From: Oscheius dolichura
Taxonomy: Eukaryota; Nematoda; Chromadorea; Rhabditida; Rhabditidae
DNA: 64,000 bases
Assembly: GCA_932521035.1 (NCBI GenBank)
Contig: OW051495.1
Coordinates: 6,448,001 to 6,512,000, forward strand
Reading direction: 5' to 3'
Shown: positions 34,869-46,598 of the stretch, piece by piece
Layout of the letters: each line of letters opens with the position of its first letter
How positions within the stretch are numbered: the stretch's first letter is position 1
Notes under the pieces: generated by a model
Told to the model about the DNA's origin: nothing
Database searches by the model: none
Seen by the model: only the letters and a program-made list of their open reading frames with translations
Made by a program: the position numbers and the translations under genes

Positions 34869-35431
34869 TTAAGATGTTCCAAGGATAAGGGCAACGATCA
34901 TTCCGTAAAGACCCAATACCTGAAAACGGTATGTTATATTATGGAGAAACACATACCTCAGAGAAGATAAGGATAAGAATCATTCCTACAAACAATCTAG
35001 GTTGCTGAGCACTGGAACAGCAAAATAATCATAAAAATATTACAAACTTACGTTCCACGCACGCCGGCGTCTCCAACAATTCCGATGGCGTATCCAGCTC
35101 CAAGACCGCAAAGCCCACACGTTAGTCCAGCGGCAAGATGAGCGAACCCCTTGTTGAGGGTGTAGCCCTCGCTAGCAGAAGTAACTTTTCCTTTCAGCAC
35201 CATTGCCACGACGAGACCGTAGATACCGATGATACCGGCCATAATAACGGGGATAACAGATTTCATGATGAGTTCTGGTCGCATGACTCCCATTGAGCAG
35301 ATTCCGACGGCAGACTTGGCGGTTCCATACGCGGCACCGAGTACAGTGAAGATTTGAGCAGAAGCGGCTCCCATATATCCGAAGAATGGTGCATATGCAG
35401 CCTTTTCGGCTGTTTGTAAATCGTAAGACAT
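34869..35431 (-). CDS. V-ATPase Vo proteolipid subunit c (16 kDa)
   Basis: Exons 35052-35431, 34957-35011 and 34869-34919 give 161 residues. It has four membrane helices with the proteolipid motifs: [73 protein letters not shown] and the last helix with the proton-carrying Glu ([19 protein letters not shown]). A ring of this subunit forms the rotor that moves protons across vacuolar and endosomal membranes. It lies directly upstream of subunit C on the same strand. It is divergent from the hnRNP-like gene across about 660 bp that holds the probable promoter. Confidence 0.97.
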
Positions 35432-36095
35432 ATCTGTAAAAGTATAATTTGCTCAAGATGTTAGAAAAATACAAAACAAGATCAAAATTATGTCATCAAA
35501 TCAAATAGACGTTTCGGTATTTGGGAAGCAAAAGGACGACTCGTTGATATTGCAGCCAGTGGAATAGCATGTGTAAAAGAATACTAAAGCATAAAATAAA
35601 GGCAAATGTGGAGCACGCAGAACAGAAACCGTGAACCGATAGTTTTGGAAGGGGGAGAGATCGATGGTTGATTTTTCGCCTCGTCGCCATCGCAAGGTTT
35701 TGGATTGGCGGGGACCGCGGAGCGTTTCAAGACCAAAATCGGGATATAATTTTTCTTACGGTAGTCAAAAGACGTGTGAATGTACGCAAAAGAGCGTCGC
35801 GGGAATTGCGTACCGCGGCTGAAAGTGGAGAATTTTTCTTTGAAATTTTACTCTGTTTCTTTCTCCCTCATCCTCGTGCCATCACTGTTTCTTTCATATC
35901 TGCTTTCTCAACATTTGTATACGCTCTCATACACTTGGGTAGGAAACAATTTCGATTAGAAACGCTATAGAGACCTGTACATACAGATCTTCTAATAAAA
36001 AATTGGCTTTACTCAGAATTTACAACATGTGTTGCTTAATTTGTATCCGTATTTTCACTTTTTTTTCTTTATTTAACCGATAATTCAGATTTACA
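35432..36095. other. Divergent promoter region of V-ATPase c and hnRNP genes
   Basis: About 660 bp between two divergently transcribed housekeeping genes. No exon is supported. A cgataattcag site at its right end lies 7 nt before the hnRNP start. Confidence 0.45.
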
Positions 36096-38165
36096 ATGGC
36101 CGAAAGCGAACAACAACAACTAAAAGAAGAAGTGCCTTCGGAACCGTCGGATAACAACGAATCCACTGATACATCTGGACTTAGCACTTATGTACGACTT
36201 CGAGGTTTACCATTTTCTGCTAAGCTAGATGAAATTCGAGAATTTTTCGGAGGTTAGAAGTTTCTAATATCTCTGATAACAAATTGTCAGATATTGTCGT
36301 GGAGGATATAAAAATGACCAATACAAGAGATGGGAGACCGAGCGGTGAATGTTACTGCAAGTTGCCTAATTTAGAAGATGCCAACAGGGCTGTTACCGAA
36401 TTAAATAGGAAAGAGATGAGTAATCGTTACATAGAAGGTTATTCAGTAATTTTAGCAACATACTTCTTTTTTTTTAGTATTTTCTGTCACCAAAAGCGAA
36501 GCTGATGGTCTTAATCAGCCTGGTTCTGTAGTAGCAGAGCTAGAAGATCGCGTTATTCGCCTTCGTGGTTTGCCGTTTTCGGCTACAAATGAGGATGTCA
36601 TTGCTTTTCTTACCGGTACGCTCTTAAATTTGCGTCCCCGTCTGGATTTTATCCCCTCGGGTTTTTTTCTCTTCTAATCTGCACTTTTGGGTACAGGGCT
36701 TACATGTGAAGAAGTGGTTATCGGGCAAACGGGAGGGCGACCTAGTGGGGAAGCATACGCTCGTCTTGCAACAAAAGAACAAGCAGCGCAAGCGCTCGAG
36801 TTGAACAGGAAGATGATGGGCTCAAGGTGGGGATCTGTCCTAATGACGAATTCTAGGGATTACTTCTTTTGGTTTTCCAAAACCGTCACAAGTTTTCCCT
36901 TTTTTAAAGATTTTTTTTTCTCCACATTTCATTAACTTCAACAAAAATTTAGGTATATTGAGATTTTCCGCACAAACGAAAGTGATCTGGAACGGCATCG
37001 CGATCGGCCAAGAGCTGGACCCTACAGCGGACCTCGAGATTTTGGAGGAAAGCCTCCATCGCTGCTTTCTCTAGATTACTCCAGCGGGCAAGTTTTTAAC
37101 CATTCTTCTTTGTTATAGCCATTTAGAAGACATTATTCTCGCAGAAGTTACTCTCCACCAATATCTCCTTTTAGCGATAGCGGCTATGGACGTCGGGAAT
37201 ATGGCGCCTACAATGGTGATGGCTATGGCGGTCCTGTTTATCCTGTTCGCTCTTCAAGAGCTCGTCCTGCTCCTTATGAACGTAGAAGTGGGCCTCCCCG
37301 TTACGGTGATGGCGACTCCTTTGGCCAAGGCGGAGGCGCTCCCGATGTTGTGGACAACTTTCGCAATAACAACAATGTAATATTTTTTTTATACAAGTTT
37401 TATGCTGTTTTCAGGTTTTTATGAGAGGAATACCATTTGATGTGCAAGCTTCAGAAATTGAGCGATTTTTCACTCCCTTACACTGTCTAGAAATCAAGGT
37501 TCCCCTGTCTTATAACGTATTATTAAGTATCGGTTGCAGATAGGATATAATAGAGAAAATCGTCCATCTGGAGATGGATGCGTTACATTTGCGAACCCTC
37601 ACGATGTTGCCATGGCGTTTGAAAGAAACAAACAATACTTGGGACGCCGGTCAGAAAACCTAGGCCCTTCTTTATTTGTCTATTTTCAGCTATGTTGAGT
37701 TGTTTAACGGACGTGATGCTCCACCTCCTATGCGCAGCCTTGTATGGAAAAGAATTGGAGGATCTGGCGCTCCACCGCCGGCATCCGGTAAAACCTATAG
37801 TAACTGTAGTCATAGAGTTGTTTGAAGGTGGATACGGATATTATGAGCAAGGAGGATACGGCGATGTACCTTATGATTATAGTACCTACAAACAAGGCTA
37901 TCAAGCGGCGGGGTATGATAGTGGTTCACAAGATCCATACACAAGGCCTAGTTATGACTCTTACGACTACAATGCGACAACGGGAACTGGTGCAAGCTAT
38001 GGCTACGATGCTTACTACCAAGCTAGTGGTGACTACAGAGGCTCTTATGCAAATGGCGCTGGAGCCCAGTACACAGCGGCAGCCCGTGCTCCGCCACCTC
38101 CTCCTCCACCCCCTGGTGGCCGTGGTGGTTCATACAGTAGCGCGGCTTACCCAGGTCGATATTGA
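36096..38165 (+). CDS. hnRNP F/H-like RNA-binding protein, three qRRMs
   Basis: Starts MAESEQQQLKEEVPSE. Three quasi-RRM domains: YVRLRGLPFSAKLDEIREFF with RPSGECYCKL; IRLRGLPFSATNEDVIAFLT with RPSGEAYARL; and FMRGIPFDVQASEIERFFTP with RPSGDGCVTF. The RGLPF/RGIPF and RPSG(E/D) signatures are those of hnRNP H/F and GRSF1, which bind G-rich RNA and control splicing and polyadenylation. Between domains 2 and 3 and at the C-terminus are Gly/Tyr-rich disordered segments, then a run of nine prolines and a final GRGGSYSSAAYPGRY. The ATG is 7 nt after a ttcag site. The UPF2 gene starts 232 bp downstream on the same strand, so an operon is possible. Confidence 0.93.
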
Positions 38166-38397
38166 AAATCCCTGGTTCCGTTTTCATGCCGTTGTGACAT
38201 CCCTCTTGACTTTTTGTCCTATTGTATTGAGCATAGATCTCCCATTTTCTAAATATTGTTATATACATTGTTTCTCAATAAATTTGGTCCATCGTTGTGC
38301 TACTTAGTTTCTTTTGTATTGTCAATAACAGTATTCAGTACACACAATTTGTAATATAATCGACAAGTACAGAAATAAGCCACAATTTATTCGGTAG

Positions 38398-41300
38398 ATG
38401 AGTTGGCCAAAAGTGACAGACGCAATATGGGTCTCTGAAACCAAAAAACGTCTTGAAAATCAAGTGAGCTTGCTGTTTTAGAAAAAAACGTTTGTGTATA
38501 TAATTTAGAATGGCTACAGACAACGTCTTCAAGAGACTAGTCACTTCGATGAAACAAAATTGCGCAGCTTAGATTCAGCGCTCAAGAAGACAACCGCGTT
38601 TATGAAAAAAGTGAAGGTCTGCCATTTTTTAGCTAGTATGAGGTGCATATTTAAGGGCTTAAATGCTACAACAGTCGCATCCACGTTACCCGACCTATCG
38701 AAATTGAATTTATCAAAGTTTATTGAAGAGATTGCTCAAGCTATAGCTGAAACAAAGATGAAAGTTTCTGATATTGGGCCTGTAGTTGATTTTTGTGTAG
38801 AGCTTGCTCTTCGATACGGTGATTTTTCAAATTTCTATATAGTCAGTTCTTCAGCGTCTTTTCCTGAAACTCTACTGTCTGAGCTCAAAAAGAACTTACC
38901 TCTAAAGAAAGTCGATAAAGTAACAAATCCGGCCAAGCTAAGAATTGACTTCCGATTTCTGTGTGAATTAGTAGCATGTGGAGTCTTAGGCAAAGATGGT
39001 TTGCAGGTTCTTTTTCTAAATTGTGGTATTAAACATATTTATTACAGTGTATTGGAGCTGTAATTACATATCTTACGAATACTGATAAAGCCGAATTTGT
39101 CCACGTAGGCTTGATATGTTCTCTTTGCCGACCTGTCGGCTGGCAAATTGCAGGAGTTGTCCCGCTTTGTGATGCCAATCAAGGTCAAACTCCCACAAAA
39201 TTGAATAGAGGTGTCTTTTATCTAGTGTTTTTTATTTCCTTCAGATGATTTATCTCCCGGGCCTGTATCTGATTCTCATAAAAAGATTCTGTATGATTTG
39301 TTAATCGACTACAAGAATGCACTAATAGAAAAATCAGAAAAAGCTTGCTCAGTTATGAATACAGCCCAAAAGAAGGTTAAAAGGCAGGAACGGACCAGAG
39401 GTACTTCTAATATCTCTAAATGTATATTATTCTTTTAGGCGATGCCTCGGCTGAAGATAAAGCCAATTTAGAAAATTCAAAAACGGAGTTCGAAAGGTTG
39501 AAGAATTTAGGCAACGAACTTAGTGTTTGCCTCGGTAGTCAGTTAAAAAGATTTAATGAAGAGCCTAGTGACGACGAGGAAGACGAATTGGCGGCTGCGG
39601 AGGTTTTTTGTTGTTTTTACATTAGCATGTATGCAGATGGACAAAGCACTAACAGAAGGCCAGGTTGTTATGTGGCCAGACGATGAAACAAAAGGTTTCT
39701 ATACGAACTTATTGGATATTCGCACTATTGTACCCAAAAATCTGTATAAGGTACTAATAAAATAGTGAAAGAACTTAGTATTTTAAGGAATCTGAACAGC
39801 GAACGATTGAAACAAGCGTAATGGAGACTTCAATTGATGCCGTAAACCTAGACGACATAGAAAAAGATAAAGAGAATCAAGAGCAGGCTCAAGTATCACG
39901 GTAACTATTTGTTAATATTGTCTTTTTTTTAAACTTCGACGCTGCAAAAAGAAACTTTAGAGAGGCCACATCGTCACCAACTTTGGACCCAGAGCTGATT
40001 CAGGAAATACTGGCTCCTTTAACCGAAGACATGAAAGTACATATGCAAAAATTTACACAGACTATGGACCATTTGGTAAATCGTGAAGTTACCGATCAAG
40101 CCGCTTTGGATTTCGTTTCTCATCTTAATACTAAGGTTCGCTAGGCTATGATTAACTACGATATATACAGGGTAATCGAAAACGTCTTGTAAAGATGCTT
40201 GTGGGCTGCCCTTACTCGCGAATGGATCTCGTCCCGTTTTATGCTCGCTTAGTTGCAACCCTTACACCCGTCATGCCAGATGTCTCTGCAGAAGTTGTTA
40301 ATTCACTTATTCAGTCTTTCCGGTAAGAACCTTTTTTCCAATTAAATTTTGAATGCAGAAAATTTATCCAACGCTCAAATGACGAAGATCGGGTGGAGAG
40401 TAAGCTTATCTGTGTAATGTACATAGGAGAATTGGCAAGTTGATTAAGTGAGGGATTAGTTTGTTATAGGTAAAATTTGGAGTAGTTCCTCGAGCTGAAG
40501 CTCTTTCTTGTCTTCGACAAATGGTTTATGATTTTCGATGGCATTTCGTTGACATGGCTTGTACCATGCTGGAGACGGTAGGATATTATTTATACAGGTT
40601 AATGAGACCCCGTTCTTTTTAAATCGCTTAGCATTACAGAAACAGTGACAGTCACCCAAAGATGAAAATTATACTAGATGTTATTTTGAAGAAAAGGGAA
40701 CGTATCAAAGATGTTCGACATGTGGTTTGTTTATTATTTGTTTGTTTATAGCGATAATTACCTAGATGCTTATTGATAATGCTTTTTATTCGTGCATTCC
40801 TTCTGAAAATGGTCAAACAAAAAGAATAATTGAAGAACCACCTATGCTTCAATTTATAAAAAACATGGTGAACAACTATCGGTTTATATTTTTTGGTTTA
40901 GATTCAAAAAATTACTGAAGAAACTGTCGATCATCGGATTAAAATGCTACGTCGGATAGACTGGACCAATGATGAAATAAGCAGTACGCCGAAATTGTAA
41001 CTTACAGCAAAATATTTTAGCATTTTGTCTTCGCCATCTTTCTTCGCCATGGCTTATACCATATTCAAATCTTCCAGCGCTTGCTAGTACTATTGCAGGT
41101 CTGCGAAATCTTTCACACCATGATTGGATTGGCTGTTGGATAATTGATGCACTTATAGAAACTATCAGGTTTCCATATTTTTTCTTTAATAGTGAACTTT
41201 AATATTCAGACTAGCGCTTGAAATACCAGGAGCATATAACCAGCAAGCATCCGCTTGCATTACCTTGTTAGGTGAATTATACAACTACAATATTTGTGAC

Positions 41301-44246
41301 AGTGCGATTATTTACAAGGTACGACCAGTTTACTACTAGCTTATATTGAATATAGTGTTTATACCAATTGATTTCGTATCCCGAATATGATCAAGATTCG
41401 TGGCAAGATTTTTATAGAATCCGCATGGTTTGCGAAATGCTAAATGTGGTGGGTGAATTTTTTCAAGCGGGCACTGCCGCAAAAAAGATGGATTATTTTC
41501 TTACTTACTTCAAAAGGTTTGGTCCTATTGATCCTTGAATAAAATACCCTAGGTTTTACTGGTTTAAAAAAGAACAGTGGATGCAATTTATGCAGTCAGA
41601 GTGTGGAGAAGCGTTCATATTCCCTGCAGATGTTGAAGCCGAATATACCAATGCCATGAAAAAAATACGCAAAGGGGCAAAATTGCCCAAAACACTAGAT
41701 GAATGCGAAAAAATGTGCGCTGAACTTGAGAAGGAATTAAAAGAAAAGGTGGGTGACTCTTCTCGTTATTTTGGATAAAAGCACTTGTCAGACGTAAAGA
41801 CTTTTTTAATTTTTCAGATAGATATGCCTATCGACGAAAACGAAGAAGAAGATGAGATAAGACAAGGGCCTGACCGCAGCCTAACGCAAATCAAGGAGGA
41901 AGATGAAGACGGGTGGGTTTTATTTTAAATCTATGCATGTCATATCAGAAAACTTGCCTGTGGTATATAATAAGTTTTCTTCACCCCTGTTTCATACGAG
42001 GTATAAGTAGAGCAATAAATACCCAAGGCTGTCACCTAATTCTGGCTTCACTATCTCCAATTACATGTCGTTCATGCCAACTGCGAACACCCGTTTGACG
42101 CTAGCAAATTACTTGAGTTCCCCTTGTAATAGATCCCCTCATGTCAATTGAAACTCAATAATGGAACCAGTAGCAGACACATTTATGTACTTTTGAATGC
42201 CTTACCGTGGTATTTGGCTGTTATTAAACGCACGATTTATATAGGTAATAGAAATCACAGATAAACAGAAATCACAATTTGAGCAGGGAATGATTTTGGG
42301 CACGTGTATTACCGGGCAATGATGAGGCGAAGGTGATATCCTGAAAAGTGACCTTGTTATATTATTGTCTAGAGGGCATAATAATTTAATACGGGCTTTT
42401 TAGAGAAGCATCGGGTAGTCAAGAACTCCCAAAGTCATTCGCACAGGCAGTAGGAAGCTTTGATGAGGAAGAAAAAGTATGTTGCTTTTTTGTTTTAGTA
42501 CAAAAATATTTGAGGTACATGTACATTTGGAAGTCCTGGAAAAAACAGCAGAAGATGAAGAATTTGACCGAGAGTTTGAGAGAATGTTGGCCGAAGCGCA
42601 TAGGCAACCAACAACGTCTACGGCACCAACTATGGATCTAGCTGTTCCGTCCGGAATACGGGACAAATATAAACGAACTATCAGTTTTGGTACGTTCCAG
42701 TTAAAAACTACCTTTTCTTGTAAAATGCTTATTTTAACAACGCTGGTTATTTAGTAGCGTGATATCAATTAAAACATAGCCGATGTAGCTATATTGATAC
42801 CTCACTGATGGCCCTAACATTTGTTTTAGTCGTATTTATTGGTCTACTAGTACGTGATGATCTTAAAACATAACAGCTGAGTCCCTGGCGGTCAGGTGTG
42901 CATGTCATACCCGCGTCAGCCTTGTAGTACACATGTCGTCTCTAAGCCGACAAAATGCTATGGGGCTCTGCATATGATTTGTGTTATGCACATCACTAGG
43001 TGTAAAGCCATGTGTGTCCCGTTTCTTCGGTGCTCACTCCCATGCCTATCCGTGACAAGTTGGCGTCGTCAAATGCGTTATTTGATATGTCATAGAGGGG
43101 GCTATCGTGAGACCATGTAAATTTTAGTGGACATCGGCAAACAGGTGGGATGACATTTGGCATGTGAAAGGGATACATTTCAGTGAGAAACGAGCCGCGG
43201 TAAATGGCTACTATGGAGATGTCACGCAAAAATTACGCGTAAAGCGAACCTTACACTAATTTTTACGGACGGATGCTACGAAAACTACCAATTTGGATAT
43301 GGTTGAAAATGTATCGAAACCATTCGAGTTCTAGGATACACAAGCGGGCAAATTTGCGTCATTAGCAAGCGTTAATTGAGGTTCATTTGCATAGCGCTCG
43401 TCAGGAACGTTCTCTTATTGAGCGCAATATGGGGTTAATTGTGAACCTACAATTTTGTAGCCTCTAATTCGCTGATGGAATTTACCAAGAATGAGTTCTA
43501 TTTATCCCTTTGCAATACGAGTTTTGAGCATCTCAGCCTTCGCGCAGATGCCAGTCGAGTTTATTGAGTTTAGTGGGGTCTTCCGTTCTACTTTTACGTT
43601 TGCGAATTCGCCTTTGAATTATGAATCGCGATTGAATTGTCAGGAAAATTTCGTTTTCGCTCCTACCCGTCGAGCTTCATCTACATGGGTGAGCATAGTT
43701 GTTTAAATGAGGGCATCTTCCATTGACGTTTAGACGGAGCTCCCTAACCACGAGTCCCTGAGGATATTTGGACAGGGCCTAATGGGGTACAAAGAAAATT
43801 GGGGCCGCGACGAGAACAGATTTGCTGCAAAATATGAGAGTTTGAGTAGTAAAGAGTTGTGTGAGGTAGTAAAAATTATGTGCTTTATAAAGCAATACGT
43901 GAATTGTGTAGATAATAAATATTGGTTTCAGCTGGCGCGGAAATGGTCAAAGAGGATGCACCGAAGTCTTCAAACAAAGTGGCATTAATGACTCGCGGAA
44001 AAGGAAATAAGGTATTGTAAAGATTTTTTGCCTGGAAAATGATGATTTGTAGGCAATACTGAAAACAGTGACAATTGAAGAGCAGAGCTTGCATGATTCA
44101 TGGCAAAAAGAAAAGGAACGAGAAGAAAGGGAACGCGCCATAATGAAACGAGTTACATTGGGTCATACTGCAAGAATGGAAGCGGAAGAGGAACAAGAGA
44201 AGAAAGTAACAGTTGGTACAAAAAAGCATGGAAACAGATATCGATA
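38398..44246 (+). CDS. UPF2/SMG-3, nonsense-mediated decay factor
   Basis: Exon 1 starts MSWPKVTDAIWVSETKKRLE (ATG directly after tcggtag) and joins the exon reading NGYRQRLQETSHFDETKLRS then LDSALKKTTAFMKKVK. Three MIF4G modules follow: LNLSKFIEEIAQAIAETKMK; RKRLVKMLVGCPYSRMDLVP-type region at 40.2 kb; and the third at 40.9-41.5 kb with RMVCEMLNVVGEFFQAG. The acidic linker PIDENEEEDEIRQG and the C-terminal UPF1-binding region (SWQKEKEREERERAIMKR) end in KKHGNRYR-stop. UPF2 bridges UPF1 and UPF3 on the exon junction complex. Introns are mostly 35-50 nt, except about 490 bp after 41916 and about 1.2 kb after 42690, which look like insertions. Confidence 0.93.
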
Positions 44247-46598
44247 GGTTCGTTTCAACTAGATATTTCTACTTTTTTAGTTAAAAAAATCTGGCTTTTT
44301 TTTGTTCTTACCTAAAATCAAGTGATCATCAAGTAGAATAGTAGAAATAGTATAGAATAGGGCAATAATGGCTCCTTAAAATTGCATAGATCTCTTGTGC
44401 AAACGCAAACCCTTTGCATCACTCGCCTTTCTTGTGCATAACCTAAAATGTACTATTTTTTGAGTGGTATTTACACAAAATTATATAGCACATCACCAAC
44501 CTAATTGCACGCTACGCGACATGGTCCGCACGTTTTGACATGACATGTGCTGGAAATTTGAACGGCGATCGCATCCAGCGCCTAACCAATATTCTCCTCC
44601 GCCTAAATTTTGGAACCATTTTTTCAATAACAATAATCGCGTAATTATGAGCATAAATGAGATATCTATAGCTAGAGTGTTCTTTTTTCTGTCAGGTTCG
44701 CGCGTTCAGGGTTCTTATAAATAATTCTTTCCACCCGTTATGACATTTGAGTTAGAGTCTCTTCTTTATAAAGTGCATATTGAACCCTAATTATTACAGA
44801 GATGCGACTACCATGAGAAATGCGATGTGGATATTGTTTACTTTGTCTCATGAGAGAGCACCTCGCCTTCATCAAAATGGAGATTACCCGAAAGGATAGC
44901 ATTTCATTCGGTTTTGTATTGTTTTTACGGCCTTACAAGATACGTTTTTTTAAAATTTTATCTACTTATAAAGCTGTTGTTACTTTTAGTTACATACCAA
45001 TATGCATTGTGATTGTGACGCAGACATCTTGATCTCGATCACATCGTATGGGTTCCATCATACATGTTGGTCGTGCGAGACGCGTTGAAACGCGGAAATT
45101 ATCCAATTGTGTTGTAGCTGAAACATGTCTTTAGGGCCACAAAAGAACAACAGGTGTGTATCTTGCAGGCGCGAAGCATTTGTCTGGGTGGAGGAAAACA
45201 ACGAACCTGTAGACTGAAGGCATGTCAAGCAAGTGAGCAGGCTGTGATTGGGTGGGATGAAAAAGAGAAAGAGTATCGAGCGCATGGATATGCTAAGGAG
45301 GAAGGTGCTGAAATTTCTGGACAGACGGCTTGTATAGGAGCCCCTCCATCGCATGCCTCACACTGAGGAGGCGGGGCGGGATAAAGTTGGCCGGCGACGG
45401 ATTGAGTCCTGACTCAATTTGGAAGACTTCCTACCCTCTAGAAAACTAGAACACTGAAAAAGGGTCTCAATGAGCTTCTTCGTTTTTATAATCACTTCTA
45501 TCAAATTAATATTTTTCGCCATTTTATTGAAAGGGTGATTGTCAGCATTTAAAGAAGATATCGCGGTTGAGATTGATAGAAATTGTAAATGGAAACAATT
45601 GTATATCCTGGTTACTATTGAAAGGTAAGTGGATACTCACAAAAAAAGCTGCGTAATTGTCGTGAAACGTGAGGAGAGTAGCCTGTGTCAGTCAAGCGGA
45701 ATAGGCTCTTTCGTCTTTTTCTGGGCCTTTTTCTTTCGGCTCATCTATTATACAGACACCGCCGAATGGGTAGTATTCTTTTCGGTTGGGGAAGACAAGA
45801 AAACGTTATGCAGAAGAGCAGAGATGTAAAACTTGAAATTAATCAAAACGGGGATATATAGCAGAAGCATAGGTAAAAATATAAGAAAACAGCCAAAAAA
45901 CCGTGTTACAAGCAAAAAGTAAAACAAAAAAACGTAGCGCGGGCGTGAATTATTTAAAGGATTAGGAAAAGGTCCTGTAGCCGGAAAACCCGAGATTGGA
46001 AACGGACTATAATTGATAGCTTATAAAAAAAGGGGGATCATAAGAAAGCAAGAGATGTCTGAAACTCTTGGATAATCCTCATTTCAGCCGTATTCGCTAT
46101 ACTGAAAGTTCTACTTATTTATGATGCATAGCACACATAGAAATATGTCCTCAAATAGCTTTTTAGGGCCCACCAATTGTAATTGTCATCATCCCGCTCA
46201 GATCAACTTACTTTCATTTTTGAGAGTAAATAACAACCTCATGCTTAAAAATAAAACGTGCTGCTTTCATAGTTCATACATCCTGTATCACGCAGAAGCC
46301 CAACAACATCGAGAGAGACTTGTGTTCACCTCACTTCGAATTTCTCGATCTTCTTGTTTCAAATTGGCCAATTGGCGGCCAACTCAAGTAAACGTGGCCC
46401 ATCTATCCACCTAACCTTTGAGAAATGCATTCTTGTCACTTTGGCTTCTTGTATTGGTCAGGGCAGACGTCTTTTTGGAATGGAGTATATAGTTCGGTTG
46501 TATTATTGCAATGTAGTGAAGATGGTTTTTACCTTGTTTTAGCAGTTTTCTTGTTTTATATTGTTGCGTTCTTTCTATAATCATTAGCTTTTTCCAGT
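44247..46598. other. 2.3 kb intergenic stretch; no gene recognised
   Basis: A+T-rich in its first part. It holds a G+C-richer block near 45.15-45.42 kb with a 70-codon open frame (45154-45366) and a perfect 7-bp hairpin (45401-45418). Neither is convincing as a gene. A tttttccag site ends the stretch directly before the cullin start. Confidence 0.4.

Noticed and set aside
45401-45418. Perfect 7-bp hairpin near AATTTGG, considered as a spliced leader or snRNA fragment
   Set aside because: No leader plus GT donor upstream, and the Sm-like site overlaps the stem; too little to support an RNA gene.
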